A DNA stretch of 64,000 nt from CAWIKY01 sp963836905 (GTDB lineage: Bacteria > Pseudomonadota > Alphaproteobacteria > Caulobacterales > Hyphomonadaceae), in the NCBI GenBank assembly GCA_963836905.1, contig CAWIKY010000002.1, positions 62,001-126,000 of the forward strand, given 5' to 3'. Numbering within the stretch: position 1 is the stretch's first letter; each line of letters begins with the position of its first letter. The notes under the pieces are model-generated. The model worked only from the letters and a program-made list of their open reading frames with translations, had not been told where the DNA came from and did no database searches. A program made the translations under genes and the position numbers. This document shows, piece by piece, positions 1 to 9,134 of the stretch.

Positions 1-415
1 ACAGCGATCGGCCGGGCATCTCCAGCGCAACCGCAGACGGGGCAACCGGCCTCTCACTTACGATCTTTGGCGTCTGGCGACCAGCATGGCTGATCTGCAT
101 AATGACCTTGGCACCGTCGCCTTGCGCTGCCTTCGCCATTGCGCGCATACCGTTCAGAGCGGCCTCGCTTTGCTCGCCGTCGATGGCGATGTTGCCGGGC
201 GCTTCCAGATAGCGCCTGTCCACAAGAACATTGCCGGTGATCTGCGTACCGATGCCGCCTCTAGCCCAGCGCGCATAGAGGTGTTCATGGCGGGCATGGG
301 CATGATTATCACCGCCAGCCAGCCCTTCGGTCATCGCAGCCTTGACCAGCCGGTTCGGCAGGACGAGACCGCATGGCAGTGTCAGCCCATCCTTGAATAT
401 GCTAGCGCTGTTCAT
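1..415 (-). CDS. NADH:flavin oxidoreductase (old yellow enzyme family), N-terminal part
   Basis: The complement translates without a stop from an ATG at 415 to the window edge, giving 138 residues. It shows the opening of an old-yellow-enzyme TIM barrel: an early LPNRLVKAAMTEGLA segment where the flavin-binding loop lies, then GGIGTQITGNVLVD, and QISHAGRQTP near residue 117. These enzymes use FMN to reduce activated C=C bonds or related substrates with NAD(P)H; the substrate cannot be told from this half. The C-terminal part is missing because the window starts here. It is divergent from parE, and its start codon lies inside a LexA box. Confidence 0.85.
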   Translation of the reverse strand, partial: MNSASIFKDGLTLPCGLVLPNRLVKAAMTEGLAGGDNHAHARHEHLYARWARGGIGTQITGNVLVDRRYLEAPGNIAIDGEQSEAALNGMRAMAKAAQGDGAKVIMQISHAGRQTPKIVSERPVAPSAVALEMPGRSL

Positions 416-424
416 GTATCGTTC
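393..424 (+). promoter_or_regulatory. Candidate parE promoter with a perfect LexA (SOS) box
   Basis: GTTCATGTATCGTTC at 410-424 matches the alphaproteobacterial LexA consensus GTTC-N7-GTTC exactly. A possible -35 (TTGAAT, 393-398) and -10 (TGTATC, 415-420, 16-base spacer) would place the box over the -10, a normal repressor position. parE starts 51 bases downstream. The box also covers the start codon of the divergent flavin oxidoreductase (415-413), so LexA could affect both genes. The box is seen; the promoter and the regulation are inferred. Confidence 0.6.
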
Positions 425-475
425 CCCTCGGCTTTCGCGTATCCGCCCTGCGCCAACTCAGTTAGACAGGAAGAC

Positions 476-2455
476 ATGTCCAGCCCTGCCCTCAGAAAAA
501 CGCCCGACGACACCTCTCTTGCATACTCGGCAAAGGATATCGAGGTTCTGGAGGGTCTCGAGCCCGTTCGCCGTCGCCCGGGCATGTACATTGGCGGCAC
601 CGACGAACGCGCGCTGCATCACCTCTTCGCTGAAGTTCTGGACAACTCCATGGACGAGGCGGTTGCCGGTCATGCAAGCTGGATCGAAGTCAGCCTCGAA
701 GAGGATGGCTTTCTGAGCGTATCAGACAATGGACGCGGAATCCCCGTCGACCCGCACCCGAAGTATCCGGGCAAGTCCGCGCTCGAAGTCATCATGACCA
801 CCCTCCATGCGGGCGGCAAATTTTCTTCCGATGCCTATGAGACGGCAGGCGGGCTGCACGGCGTCGGCATATCGGTCGTGAACGCCCTGTCGGAAACGGT
901 TATCGTCGAAGTCGCACGCGACCGGAAACTTTACCGGCAAATTTTTGACCGGGGACTGACACGCGGCCCGCTCGAAGAAATGGGAAATGCCCCGAACCGC
1001 CGGGGAACACTCGTCCGGTTCAGGCCGGATGAGCAGATATTCGGAGCCAATGCGAAGTTCCGCCCCAAGCGCCTGCTGCAAATGGCACGCTCCAAGGCCT
1101 ACCTGCAGAGCGGCGTCGAAATCCGCTGGAAGTGTGCTGTTTCGCTCCTGCCGGACGATGGTTCAGTCCCGGCTGAAACTGTGCTGCACTACCCGAACGG
1201 ACTGGCAGACCAGCTTGCGGAAGTGATGGGAGAGAAGCGCCGCGTTACGGATACGGTCTTCAATGGTACAGTCGACAGTGGCAGCGCCGGAAAGGTCGAG
1301 TGGGCAATCGCCTGGACCCCGCAGGGCTTTGGCGAAGCCGATGCGATGAACCGCTCATACTGCAACACGATCCCTACCCCCGAAGGCGGAACGCATGAGA
1401 CGGGTCTGCGCACCGCGCTCACCAAAGGGCTGCGTGCCTATGGTGACCTGAAAAACCAGAAGAAAACCTCCAATATTGTCGCTGACGATGTTCTAGGCTC
1501 AACCTGTTCGTTGCTCTCGGTGTTCATTCGCGACCCGGAGTTCCAGGGCCAGACTAAAGACAAGCTATCATCGGCATCGGCCACGCGGTTAGTCGAATCT
1601 GCCATTCGCGACCGGTTCGATCACTGGCTCGCGGCATCTCCCAAGGAAGCTGACAAACTGCTGGAATGGGTCATTTCGCGATCCGAAGACAGGCTGAAGC
1701 GCCGCAGGGAACGCGAAGTCAGCCGACAATCGGCAACACGCAAGTTGCGGCTGCCGGGCAAACTTGCGGACTGTTCGCGCAATGACGCCGTGGGTACGGA
1801 GATATTTCTGGTCGAAGGTGACAGCGCAGGCGGCTCGGCCAAACAGGCGCGCGACCGGCAGACACAAGCCATCCTTCCTTTGCGCGGGAAGATTTTGAAC
1901 GTTGCAAACGCGACGGCTGACAAGCTTTCGAAGAACCAGGAACTCTCCGATCTGACGCTCGCGCTCGGGGCGGGCATGGGCAAGGCTTTTGATCTGGACG
2001 CGCTTCGGTATGAGCGCGTCATCATCATGACGGACGCAGATGTTGATGGGGCGCATATTGCCGCCCTCCTCATCACCTTCTTTTACAGGATGATGCCACA
2101 ACTTGTTGAAAGTGGACGGCTTTATCTGGCACTGCCACCACTTTTCCGGCTGACGTCCGGTGGCAAGACGATCTATGCAATGACAGACGAGGAAAAGTCC
2201 GCGCTGACCGATGGCGTGTTCAAGGGGAAGAGCGTCGAGATCGGACGGTTCAAGGGTTTGGGCGAGATGATGCCTGCCCAGCTGAAAGAGACCACCATGA
2301 ACCCGGCATCACGAACACTCGCCCGGATCACCCTGCCCCGTGACCTTGAAGTTTCACCGTCCGAGCTTGTCGAAACCCTGATGGGCAAGCGAGCTGACCT
2401 TCGTTTCCGCTTCATTCAGGAAAACGCGGCCTTCGCTGGTGATCTCGATATTTGA
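476..2455 (+). CDS. parE: DNA topoisomerase IV subunit B
   Basis: ATPase subunit of topoisomerase IV, which decatenates daughter chromosomes with ParC. The 659 residues run in family order: GHKL ATPase with EVLDNSMDEA, DNGRGIP and GGLHGVGISVVNAL, a transducer domain, then TOPRIM with EGDSAGGS near residue 447 and TDADVDGAHI near 520. Lack of the long extra segment usual in GyrB, and the length, favour ParE over GyrB. I chose the ATG at 476 because it follows GACAGGAAG and begins just before the conserved YSAKDIEVLEGLEPVR. The frame is open back to 86, but that part is antisense to the flavin oxidoreductase. A perfect LexA box lies upstream. Confidence 0.95.
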   Translation: MSSPALRKTPDDTSLAYSAKDIEVLEGLEPVRRRPGMYIGGTDERALHHLFAEVLDNSMDEAVAGHASWIEVSLEEDGFLSVSDNGRGIPVDPHPKYPGKSALEVIMTTLHAGGKFSSDAYETAGGLHGVGISVVNALSETVIVEVARDRKLYRQIFDRGLTRGPLEEMGNAPNRRGTLVRFRPDEQIFGANAKFRPKRLLQMARSKAYLQSGVEIRWKCAVSLLPDDGSVPAETVLHYPNGLADQLAEVMGEKRRVTDTVFNGTVDSGSAGKVEWAIAWTPQGFGEADAMNRSYCNTIPTPEGGTHETGLRTALTKGLRAYGDLKNQKKTSNIVADDVLGSTCSLLSVFIRDPEFQGQTKDKLSSASATRLVESAIRDRFDHWLAASPKEADKLLEWVISRSEDRLKRRREREVSRQSATRKLRLPGKLADCSRNDAVGTEIFLVEGDSAGGSAKQARDRQTQAILPLRGKILNVANATADKLSKNQELSDLTLALGAGMGKAFDLDALRYERVIIMTDADVDGAHIAALLITFFYRMMPQLVESGRLYLALPPLFRLTSGGKTIYAMTDEEKSALTDGVFKGKSVEIGRFKGLGEMMPAQLKETTMNPASRTLARITLPRDLEVSPSELVETLMGKRADLRFRFIQENAAFAGDLDI

Positions 2456-2585
2456 ACCTGTTCCCGTCCAACAGCCGTGATCATTGACATTTTCACGAAA
2501 TCGCTTATCTCACCGGAAAGCGGAATGCCGGTCATGAGTCGCCTGATTGCGAAGTTCGGTATGCTTCCTCCAACTATGTTGCTTT

Positions 2586-4028
2586 ATGAAATTTGACGAT
2601 CTTGGCCTCAGCCCGGAATTGCTCGGCGCAATTAACGATGCGGGCTATACCGAACCGACGCCCATTCAGGCGGAGGCCATTCCGGCTGTACTCGCAAAAC
2701 GCGATGTCACCGGCGTTGCCCAGACAGGTACCGGCAAGACCGCCGCCTTCGTGCTTCCAATCATCGACCGTCTCTCAAAAGGCCGCGCACGCGCACGCAT
2801 GCCGCGTAGCCTGATCCTTGAACCGACCCGGGAACTGGCCGCCCAGGTGGCCGAGAACTTCGAGAAGTATGGCGCCAACCACAAGCTTTCCATGGCCCTG
2901 TTGATCGGCGGCGTCGCCTTCGGTGACCAGGACCGAAAGCTCAGCCAAGGCGTAGATGTTCTAATCGCAACGCCAGGCCGGATGATCGACCAATTCGAAC
3001 GCGGCAAACTCTTGCTGACCGGTCTCGAAATGCTTGTCATCGACGAGGCTGACCGGATGCTCGACATGGGGTTCATCCCCGACATCGAGAAAATATGCGC
3101 GATGCTGCCGCCGCGTCGGCAAACGCTGCTCTTCTCTGCGACGATGCCACCCGAGATCACCAAGCTCGCGGATAAATTCCAGAAAGACCCCCTGCGTGTG
3201 GAGGTGTCCCGTCCGGCGCAGACCGCGGAGACGATAATTCAGTATGTCGTGAAGCTGGATGCTGATGATCCCAAAGCAAAACGTGCCGCCTTGCGCGTGG
3301 TGATCGAGTCCTGCGACGTGAAGAACGGAATCGTGTTTTGTAACCGCAAGCGCGACGTGGACATCGTCGCGAAGTCCCTGTCAGACCATGGCCATGATGC
3401 AGCTGCCATCCATGGGGATCTGCCGCAGTCCTACCGGACCCAGACGCTGGAACGGTTCCGGGACGGGAACCTGAAACTGCTCGTCGCAAGTGATGTGGCT
3501 GCGCGTGGTCTCGACATTCCTGATGTCGGGCACGTCTTCAATTTTTCACCGCCGCCCAACTCTGACGACTATGTGCACCGGATCGGCCGCACCGGACGTG
3601 CCGGACGCAAGGGCGAAAGCTTCACGATCGTGACCCCGGGTGATGAACGCCTATGGGACGCCGTCATCAAACGGCTGGTCATGGATGTTCAGCCCTATGC
3701 GCCGGAAGGTTTGAAATCCGGCGGGTCACCATCGGGTGAGGCCTCGGAAAAGCCTGCACGCAAACCACGCGCCGCTTCCAGGAAGCGGGAAAGCGCCAGC
3801 GGCGACGAAGAGACAAAGCCAGCTCCGCGCAAACGAAGCGCCGCGCCGCGTGAAGAGCCCCGTCGGGAGCGCTCGCAACCAAAAGATGACAGCGGCAGCG
3901 GTCGTCGTGGTGGTGGACGCGCATCCGGCGGTCGTCACCGCGATGACGAGTTTCTTGAGCCGGCCAGCGGTGGTCAGGTCAAAGGCATGGGCGATCACGT
4001 CCCGGCGTTCCTGCAACGCTCGATCTAG
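2586..4028 (+). CDS. rhlE: DEAD-box ATP-dependent RNA helicase, RhlE-like
   Basis: Remodels structured RNA, probably in ribosome assembly or RNA decay. The 480 residues hold the Q motif (TPIQ, Gln28), Walker A AQTGTGKT (45-52), PTRELA, DEAD (153-156), SAT, ARGLDIP and HRIGRTGRAG. From about residue 385 a tail rich in Lys, Arg, Glu and Pro ends in a Gly/Arg-rich stretch, typical of RNA-binding extensions in RhlE relatives. The ATG at 2586 starts directly with the conserved FDDLGLSPELL; an upstream in-frame TTG at 2547 adds 13 unconvincing residues. The ribosome-binding site is weak. The subfamily name rests on overall resemblance only. Confidence 0.88.
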   Translation: MKFDDLGLSPELLGAINDAGYTEPTPIQAEAIPAVLAKRDVTGVAQTGTGKTAAFVLPIIDRLSKGRARARMPRSLILEPTRELAAQVAENFEKYGANHKLSMALLIGGVAFGDQDRKLSQGVDVLIATPGRMIDQFERGKLLLTGLEMLVIDEADRMLDMGFIPDIEKICAMLPPRRQTLLFSATMPPEITKLADKFQKDPLRVEVSRPAQTAETIIQYVVKLDADDPKAKRAALRVVIESCDVKNGIVFCNRKRDVDIVAKSLSDHGHDAAAIHGDLPQSYRTQTLERFRDGNLKLLVASDVAARGLDIPDVGHVFNFSPPPNSDDYVHRIGRTGRAGRKGESFTIVTPGDERLWDAVIKRLVMDVQPYAPEGLKSGGSPSGEASEKPARKPRAASRKRESASGDEETKPAPRKRSAAPREEPRRERSQPKDDSGSGRRGGGRASGGRHRDDEFLEPASGGQVKGMGDHVPAFLQRSI

Positions 4029-4042
4029 CGCGGCAGCTGTTT

Positions 4043-4063
4043 CCGGCCCGCGAACCGGGCCGG
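4043..4063. terminator. GC-rich hairpin between convergent genes
   Basis: CCGGCCCG (4043-4050) and CGGGCCGG (4056-4063) form a perfect 8-bp stem with a 5-base loop, 15 bases after the helicase stop and 80 before the convergent dehydrogenase stop. No T-run follows on either strand, so it is a weak intrinsic terminator or a 3'-end stabiliser. Confidence 0.4.
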
Positions 4064-4142
4064 TTACAAGATGGATACGCTTCACCTGCGAGCGAACACG
4101 AGCCTTTAATGAACGCGCGGTCGAATGACTGGATCAGCCAAC

Positions 4143-5582
4143 TTAAACCTTGATGCGCGCCGAAACCTGCTTGTGGAACATCTTGCCATAGGGCGGGCGC
4201 ATGATCGAAAGAACATCGAATTTCGCCTGAGTATAAATGGCTTTGGCATGCGAGAACTCGCGAAAGCCGTCCTGCCCATGATAGCTGCCCATGCCGGAAG
4301 GACCGATGCCGCCGAATGGCAGGTCTTCCTGGGCATTATGGAACAGCACATCGTTGACGGTCACGCCGCCAGCCGTCGTCCGCGAGAGAACCATGTCCCG
4401 CTCAGTGTCGTCCTTGCCGAAGTAATACAGGCCTAAGGGCCGGGCGTTCGCGTTGATGTAAGCAATCGCTTCTGACGTCGAGCTATAACCTTTCACCGGA
4501 AGGACGGGGCCAAATATCTCCTCCTGCATTACGGTCATGTCGTCGGTCGGATTCAGAATCAGCGTCGGCGGCATCTTGTGGTGAGGTTGTTGGTCGAAGT
4601 GTTCGTCAGCAGGGTTCAGCTCAACGATCTCGGCACCTTTCGAGCGGGCGTCCTCGACATATCCCTGAAGCCGCTCATAGTGGCGTTGATTGACGATTGA
4701 CGTGTAGTCGTCATTGTCCTTGATCGTCGGAAACATGGTAGAGACAGAGGCCTGAGCCGCCGCGACGAAGTCAGCAACCTTGCCTTGCGGCGTCAGCACA
4801 TAATCAGGCGCGAGGCAGATCTGCCCGGCATTCAACGTTTTCCCCGTCATGACACGGGTTGCGGCAAGCTTCATGTCCGCTGTTTCGCTAATAATAGCCG
4901 GCGACTTTCCGCCCAGTTCAAGGGTTACCGGAACGAGGTTTTCAGCAGCTGCGCGCATCACATGATACGCAATGGACGTCGCGCCGGTAAACAGGAGATG
5001 GTCAAATGGCAGGCTGCTGAAGGCCGCGCCGACATCCGGCCCGCCCGTCACCACGTCGATCTCGGTCGCATCGAAGCGCTTCGAGATAAGTTCCGCGAGG
5101 GCTGCAGACGTAGCCGGGGTAAATTCTGACGGCTTCAGCATGGCCCGATTTCCCGCCGCAAGGATACCTGCCAGCGGAACGAATGAGAGGTTCACCGGGA
5201 AATTCCACGGCGCCACAATACCTACGACGCCCTTGGGCTGGAATTCGACACGCGCACGCGCCCCGAACAGAGACAGAATCCACGGGTCTACGGTCCGCCG
5301 CTCAGGTTTCATCCAGCCTTTCAGATGTGTGCGCGCGTGTTTCAGCGCGCTAATGGACGATGCAATATCGGTCAGCGACGACTGCTCTCGTGACCGATGG
5401 CCGAAATCTGCGCTCAGCGCGTTGACCAGTTCAGTTTCGTGTTCGACGAGAAGCGAAATGCACCTGTTGAGTTGGTCGACCCGAGTTTCATAGCTTGGTG
5501 GACCATCGCTCAGAAAGGCAGATTTCTGCGCGTCCAGCCTTGTTTTGAGGTCTGTCTTTAGTGTGTCGCTAACTTCAGCCAT
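4143..5582 (-). CDS. Aldehyde dehydrogenase, coniferyl aldehyde dehydrogenase type
   Basis: NAD(P)-dependent oxidation of an aldehyde to its acid. The 479 residues contain APWNFP (near 124-129), the general-base Glu in LELGGKSP (Glu222) and the nucleophile Cys in LNAGQICLAPDY (Cys256). The short form without an N-terminal extension, and the sequence around these motifs, resemble coniferyl aldehyde dehydrogenases (CalB type), which also accept medium-chain aldehydes; the true substrate is unknown. I chose the ATG at 5582 because GGGGAG stands 8 bases before it; the frame is open 17 codons further upstream without a better site. It is monocistronic and convergent with the helicase. Confidence 0.9.
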   Translation of the reverse strand: MAEVSDTLKTDLKTRLDAQKSAFLSDGPPSYETRVDQLNRCISLLVEHETELVNALSADFGHRSREQSSLTDIASSISALKHARTHLKGWMKPERRTVDPWILSLFGARARVEFQPKGVVGIVAPWNFPVNLSFVPLAGILAAGNRAMLKPSEFTPATSAALAELISKRFDATEIDVVTGGPDVGAAFSSLPFDHLLFTGATSIAYHVMRAAAENLVPVTLELGGKSPAIISETADMKLAATRVMTGKTLNAGQICLAPDYVLTPQGKVADFVAAAQASVSTMFPTIKDNDDYTSIVNQRHYERLQGYVEDARSKGAEIVELNPADEHFDQQPHHKMPPTLILNPTDDMTVMQEEIFGPVLPVKGYSSTSEAIAYINANARPLGLYYFGKDDTERDMVLSRTTAGGVTVNDVLFHNAQEDLPFGGIGPSGMGSYHGQDGFREFSHAKAIYTQAKFDVLSIMRPPYGKMFHKQVSARIKV

Positions 5583-5708
5583 GGCATATTCTCCCCTGAC
5601 GGCGATTCTCGGCGGTTTCGTCTTGCGCGTCAAAAACTGACCGTCTTTTGCGTTACCTTTACTTTTGACCGCTAGTGTTATCGAAATCGTGGGGGGTAGG
5701 CCAGAATT

Positions 5709-6902
5709 ATGATATTCGACAAGCTAAGCGGTGAAACCGGGCGAAAGACCGCCCATACTGCGGTCGATGAGATCGTCGACCATCACCTCGCGCCATCGCC
5801 ACGCAATTACGAGCTTTGGCTTCATTATCTGAATGACTGGACGCCAGGGCTGCGCGACGAGATGACTCGCGAGCTGCGGGAGACCGGTGCGCTCGATGAG
5901 ACCGCAACCGAATTGCTCTATGAGCGCTACTTCTCGAACGCCAAGTTCAATAATGAAGTCGTGCAGACCGGAGAACGCCTCGCCAACGAGCTTGCAACGG
6001 CGCTTAAAACCCTGAACCGTGCCGACAAGCAGACGCGCTCTTTCGGAGACAATCTGGACAAGACGGTCGAAACGCTGACGTCAGGTGATCTGCAGCAGAC
6101 GCAGATCAAGGAGCTCACGCTGAAACTGGCGGAAGCGACGCGCCAGATGGCGCAGCAGAACCGTGAACTCACAGCACAGCTTCAGAACTCCTCGGGCGAG
6201 ATCGAGGTTCTGCGCACCCACCTGCAGGATGTGCGAAACGAGGCCCTCACCGATTCTCTCACTGGCATCGCAAACCGCAAGCAATTTGACGAGACAATCA
6301 AGTTCCGGGTCAGGGAAGCGACCAAGCTCAACTATCCGCTAAGCCTTGCGGTATGCGACATTGATTTCTTCAAGTCGTTCAATGATACCTACGGTCACCA
6401 GACCGGTGATCAGGTGATCCGGTTCGTTGCCACGACGCTCGAACGCCTTGCCCTAAAGGACTTTCTCGTCGCGCGCTACGGCGGCGAAGAGTTTGCGATC
6501 ATCATGCCCCGCGTGTCGATTGATATGGCCCTGCCGATCCTTGAACGCATGCGTGCAGCGATCGAGGCAAAGCAGCTGATGCGCAAGTCGACCAACGAAA
6601 GCATGGGCAATGTAACCGTCTCGTTCGGTGCATCGCAGATGATTGAGGGCGACGGCCCGACGTCCTTGTTCAGCCGCGCCGACGACCTGCTTTACCAGTC
6701 GAAGCACAACGGCAGAAATCGCATTACTGGTACGGCGAAGCCCACACGGCCGCTGCTTGACGCTAGGATACGGTTTCACCGGTCACTGACCTCAGCTAGT
6801 CTCTCACGAAACCAGGGAGACATGCGATGGCCTTCGAAAAGATCACTTACGAAAATTCGGACCGGATCGCGACGATCACGTTCAACGATCCTGCGACAAT
6901 GA
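5709..6902 (+). CDS. Diguanylate cyclase (GGDEF), DgcB-like
   Basis: Makes cyclic di-GMP from two GTP. Residues 1 to about 175 are soluble, helical and Gln/Glu-rich, probably a coiled-coil dimerisation region like that of Caulobacter DgcB; no signal peptide or membrane segment is visible. The GGDEF domain follows, with DSLTGIANRKQFDE, CDIDFFKSFNDTYGHQ and an active GGEEF at 258-262. I see no RxxD inhibitory site before it. The domain ends near residue 345 (HNGRNRI). The last 50 or so residues are Ser/Arg-rich and overlap the next gene by 76 bases in another frame, so the natural stop is probably lost to an indel near 6740-6780. Confidence 0.88.
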   Translation: MIFDKLSGETGRKTAHTAVDEIVDHHLAPSPRNYELWLHYLNDWTPGLRDEMTRELRETGALDETATELLYERYFSNAKFNNEVVQTGERLANELATALKTLNRADKQTRSFGDNLDKTVETLTSGDLQQTQIKELTLKLAEATRQMAQQNRELTAQLQNSSGEIEVLRTHLQDVRNEALTDSLTGIANRKQFDETIKFRVREATKLNYPLSLAVCDIDFFKSFNDTYGHQTGDQVIRFVATTLERLALKDFLVARYGGEEFAIIMPRVSIDMALPILERMRAAIEAKQLMRKSTNESMGNVTVSFGASQMIEGDGPTSLFSRADDLLYQSKHNGRNRITGTAKPTRPLLDARIRFHRSLTSASLSRNQGDMRWPSKRSLTKIRTGSRRSRSTILRQ

Positions 6903-7633
6903 ATGCGGCAGGTCCGGACACGGTCAGCGAATTGCTTCTCGCTTTCGAGCAGGCGGCAGACGATGCCCGTGCGACGGTTCTGACAGGTACCGGTCGCGGA
7001 TTCTGCTCGGGGCCAATCTTGGTGGCGGCAGCATGAGCGAAGCCGGGAAAGGCAAGTTTGATGCCGGTCGTGCTCTCGACAGTCATTACCACCCGCTGAT
7101 CATGGCAATGCGGGAACATCCCCATCCGATCATCACCGCCGTGAACGGCGCCGCAGCTGGCGTCGGCTGCTCCATCGCGCTCATGGGTGACATGATCATC
7201 GCTGCGGAGTTGGCGTATTTCCTGCAGGCCTTTCGCCGGATCGGACTCGTCCCCGACGGCGGGTCCACTTGGCTTCTTGCCGCGCATGATCGGTCGGGCA
7301 CGGGCAATGGAGACTGGCTCTTCTGGGGGAGAAGCTGCCCGCGACCAAGGCGCTTGAATGGGGGCTGATCAACCGATGCGTTGCAGATGACGCATTGAAA
7401 TCGACTGCTGTCGAGATGGCCAACGAGCTGGCAAATGGTCCGACAACGGCCCTGTCGCTTCTGCGCAACCTGTCTGGGAGAGCTCTGACCGGACGCTGGA
7501 AGCCCAGATGCACGCTGAACGTATCGCGCAACGGGAAGCCGGGCGAACATCCGATTTTGCGGAAGGCGTGAAGGCGTTCCTGCAAAAGCGAAAGGCAGAC
7601 TTCACCGGGCACGTAACGCCCCTGGACTTTTAG
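6827..7633 (+). pseudogene. Enoyl-CoA hydratase/isomerase, broken by four indels as read
   Basis: Crotonase-fold protein, probably in fatty-acid or acyl-CoA breakdown. Pieced together, the 268-residue product runs from MAFEKITYENSDRIATITFN through GRGFCSG and the oxyanion-hole segment ITAVNGAAAGVGCSIALMGD to GLVPDGGSTWLLPR and a C-terminal FAEGVKAFLQKRK. Four one-base errors restore it: a missing G in the run 7009-7012, an extra G near 7279, an extra C at 7314 and a missing base near 7474. They sum to zero and the length is normal. AGGGAG precedes the ATG. Likely an intact gene misread; real decay is the alternative. TetR and PlsC genes follow on the same strand. Confidence 0.8.
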
Positions 7634-7635
7634 TG

Positions 7636-7645
7636 AGTGATCACT
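7636..7645. promoter_or_regulatory. Perfect 10-bp palindrome, possible TetR operator
   Basis: AGTGATCACT is a perfect palindrome 47 bases before the TetR-family start and 3 bases after the hydratase stop. TetR-family proteins bind short inverted repeats and often repress their own gene, so this is a candidate operator. A 10-bp palindrome can also occur by chance. Confidence 0.35.
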
Positions 7646-7691
7646 TGTAATCAGCTTCGTTTGGTGTACATGACGGAAACGGAGACGCGCC

Positions 7692-8261
7692 ATGTCGCGA
7701 CGAAGTGCCAAACCGGAAATTGATCGTGCCGCTATCGAACTGTTCAACCGGCTCGGTATTGACGCCACGACGACCCGTGAGATTGCATGCCTCCGCCGGT
7801 GTTTCCGAGGGCGCAATCTACAGCCACTATTCCGGCAAGGAAGACCTTGCGGAATCGCTGTTCACTTCCAGTCCATAACCGGATTTCGCTTCTCCTTATC
7901 GGCGCCGCCGCCGACGGTCATAGTCTCCGCAGTCAGGTGGAGGCTGTGGTCAGCGCTTATTGCGGATTTGCCGACGAGGACTGGTCGGCCTGCAGTTATC
8001 ATCTCCTGAACCTGAACCGGTTTCTGAAATCGGACACGACGCGCGACGACGATCCTGTCAGTCTGGCCGAGGCGCTGGTCGAGAACTTGATCGAGCATGG
8101 ACGAATACCGCCGGGCGAATCCATCACTTCTGGCGGCCATGTCTCTGGGTATCGTTACGCAGGCCGCACAGAACCGTATCTACAACCGGCTGCCCGGCGC
8201 GTTCAGCGATCACAAACATGCATTCGTGACTGCCATCATGGCTGTTTTGCAGACCCGTTAG
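7692..8261 (+). pseudogene. TetR-family transcriptional regulator, broken by three indels as read
   Basis: The N-terminus (IDRAAIELFNRLGIDATTTREIA) is a TetR helix-turn-helix start. It continues in other frames as ASAGVSEGAIYSHYSGKEDL, which completes the DNA-binding domain, and then as a ligand-binding domain ending near VTAIMAVLQTR. Extra bases near 7788 (T), 7873 (C) and 8128 (T) account for the breaks; the repaired product is about 188 residues. The ligand is unknown, but the flanking hydratase and acyltransferase genes suggest an acyl-CoA or lipid signal. It stops 11 bases before the acyltransferase start, so the two are probably cotranscribed. Sequence error is more likely than decay. 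Confidence 0.75.
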
Positions 8262-8272
8262 GACAGACGACC

Positions 8273-9077
8273 ATGTTTAGAAACCTTGCATTCGCCGCCG
8301 CTTACTGGACCCTGTCGTCGGATACGTGCTCATATCGCTGCCCGGAATGATCGGCTCGAGTGGTGGCTACGTTCGCGCCGTCATCCGCAGCTATACGCGC
8401 GCCATGCGGCTTGCGCTGAAATATCTGGCTGGAATTGATCACGAGGTGCGAGGTCGCGACAGGCTGCCCGAAGGCGCGTTCATCGTCGGCGCGAAGCACC
8501 AAAGCTGGGGCGACGGGTTTCTTATTTATCCGGAAATTCGCGATCTGGTTTTCGTTACGGGCGACCATTTGGAAAAAATTCCGTTGGTAAAGGGAATTCT
8601 TACGCCGGATTGGCGCCATCGTGATCGATACGTGCGGCGGCGGAGAGCGAAAGGCGCAGTCACTCAAGGACGGTCTGGCGCGCGCGCGTGACAAGCGGAC
8701 AACGTGTTCTGATTTATCCGGAGGGTCATCTGGCACCGGTCGACTACCACTTCAAATACAAGGCCGGGATTTGGCATATGTATCGCGATATGGTCGTGCC
8801 GGTCGTGCCGGTCGCGACCAATCTAGGGCTGTTCTGGCATCAGCAGACGTTCGAGAAGACGCGAGGCGTCGCCATTATCGAGTTTCTCGATCCAATCGAG
8901 CCGGGTCTTGAGAAATCTGAGTTTCTGGAAATGCTGACGCAACGTGTCGAAGAAGCGACAGCAAAACTGGTGGCAGAGGCCCGCGGAACCGAGGCGAGAC
9001 TGGCGCAGCTTATTCCGGATCCGAAAAAGGGCGAGATCGCAGTTGTGGCGGGACTGCCGAGCCGGAGAAAGGTCTAG
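8273..9077 (+). pseudogene. 1-acylglycerol-3-phosphate acyltransferase family (PlsC), three indels as read
   Basis: Membrane-associated acyltransferase of the lysophosphatidate type, which transfers an acyl group to make phosphatidate or a related lipid. The catalytic HxxxxD motif is HQSWGD, and YPEGHLAP is the second acceptor-binding motif. A hydrophobic N-terminus (MFRNLAFAAAYWTL) suggests a membrane anchor. Three one-base errors near 8317, 8602 and 8696 split it; repaired, it is about 267 residues, a usual PlsC length. AGGAC precedes the ATG. It follows the TetR gene closely on the same strand. Confidence 0.8.
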
Positions 9078-9134
9078 CGGTTCTTCGGGCAAAATTACTG
9101 GGCTAGAGCAGGTTTTATCGGAGTTCACAGGTCA

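Noticed and set aside
86..475. 130-residue N-terminal extension of ParE
   Set aside because: It is antisense to the flavin oxidoreductase gene and matches nothing in ParE. The ATG at 476 has a ribosome-binding site and the expected start.
2547..2585. Upstream TTG start for the DEAD-box helicase
   Set aside because: It adds a Cys-rich 13-residue lead unlike the family; the ATG at 2586 begins at the conserved FDDLGL.
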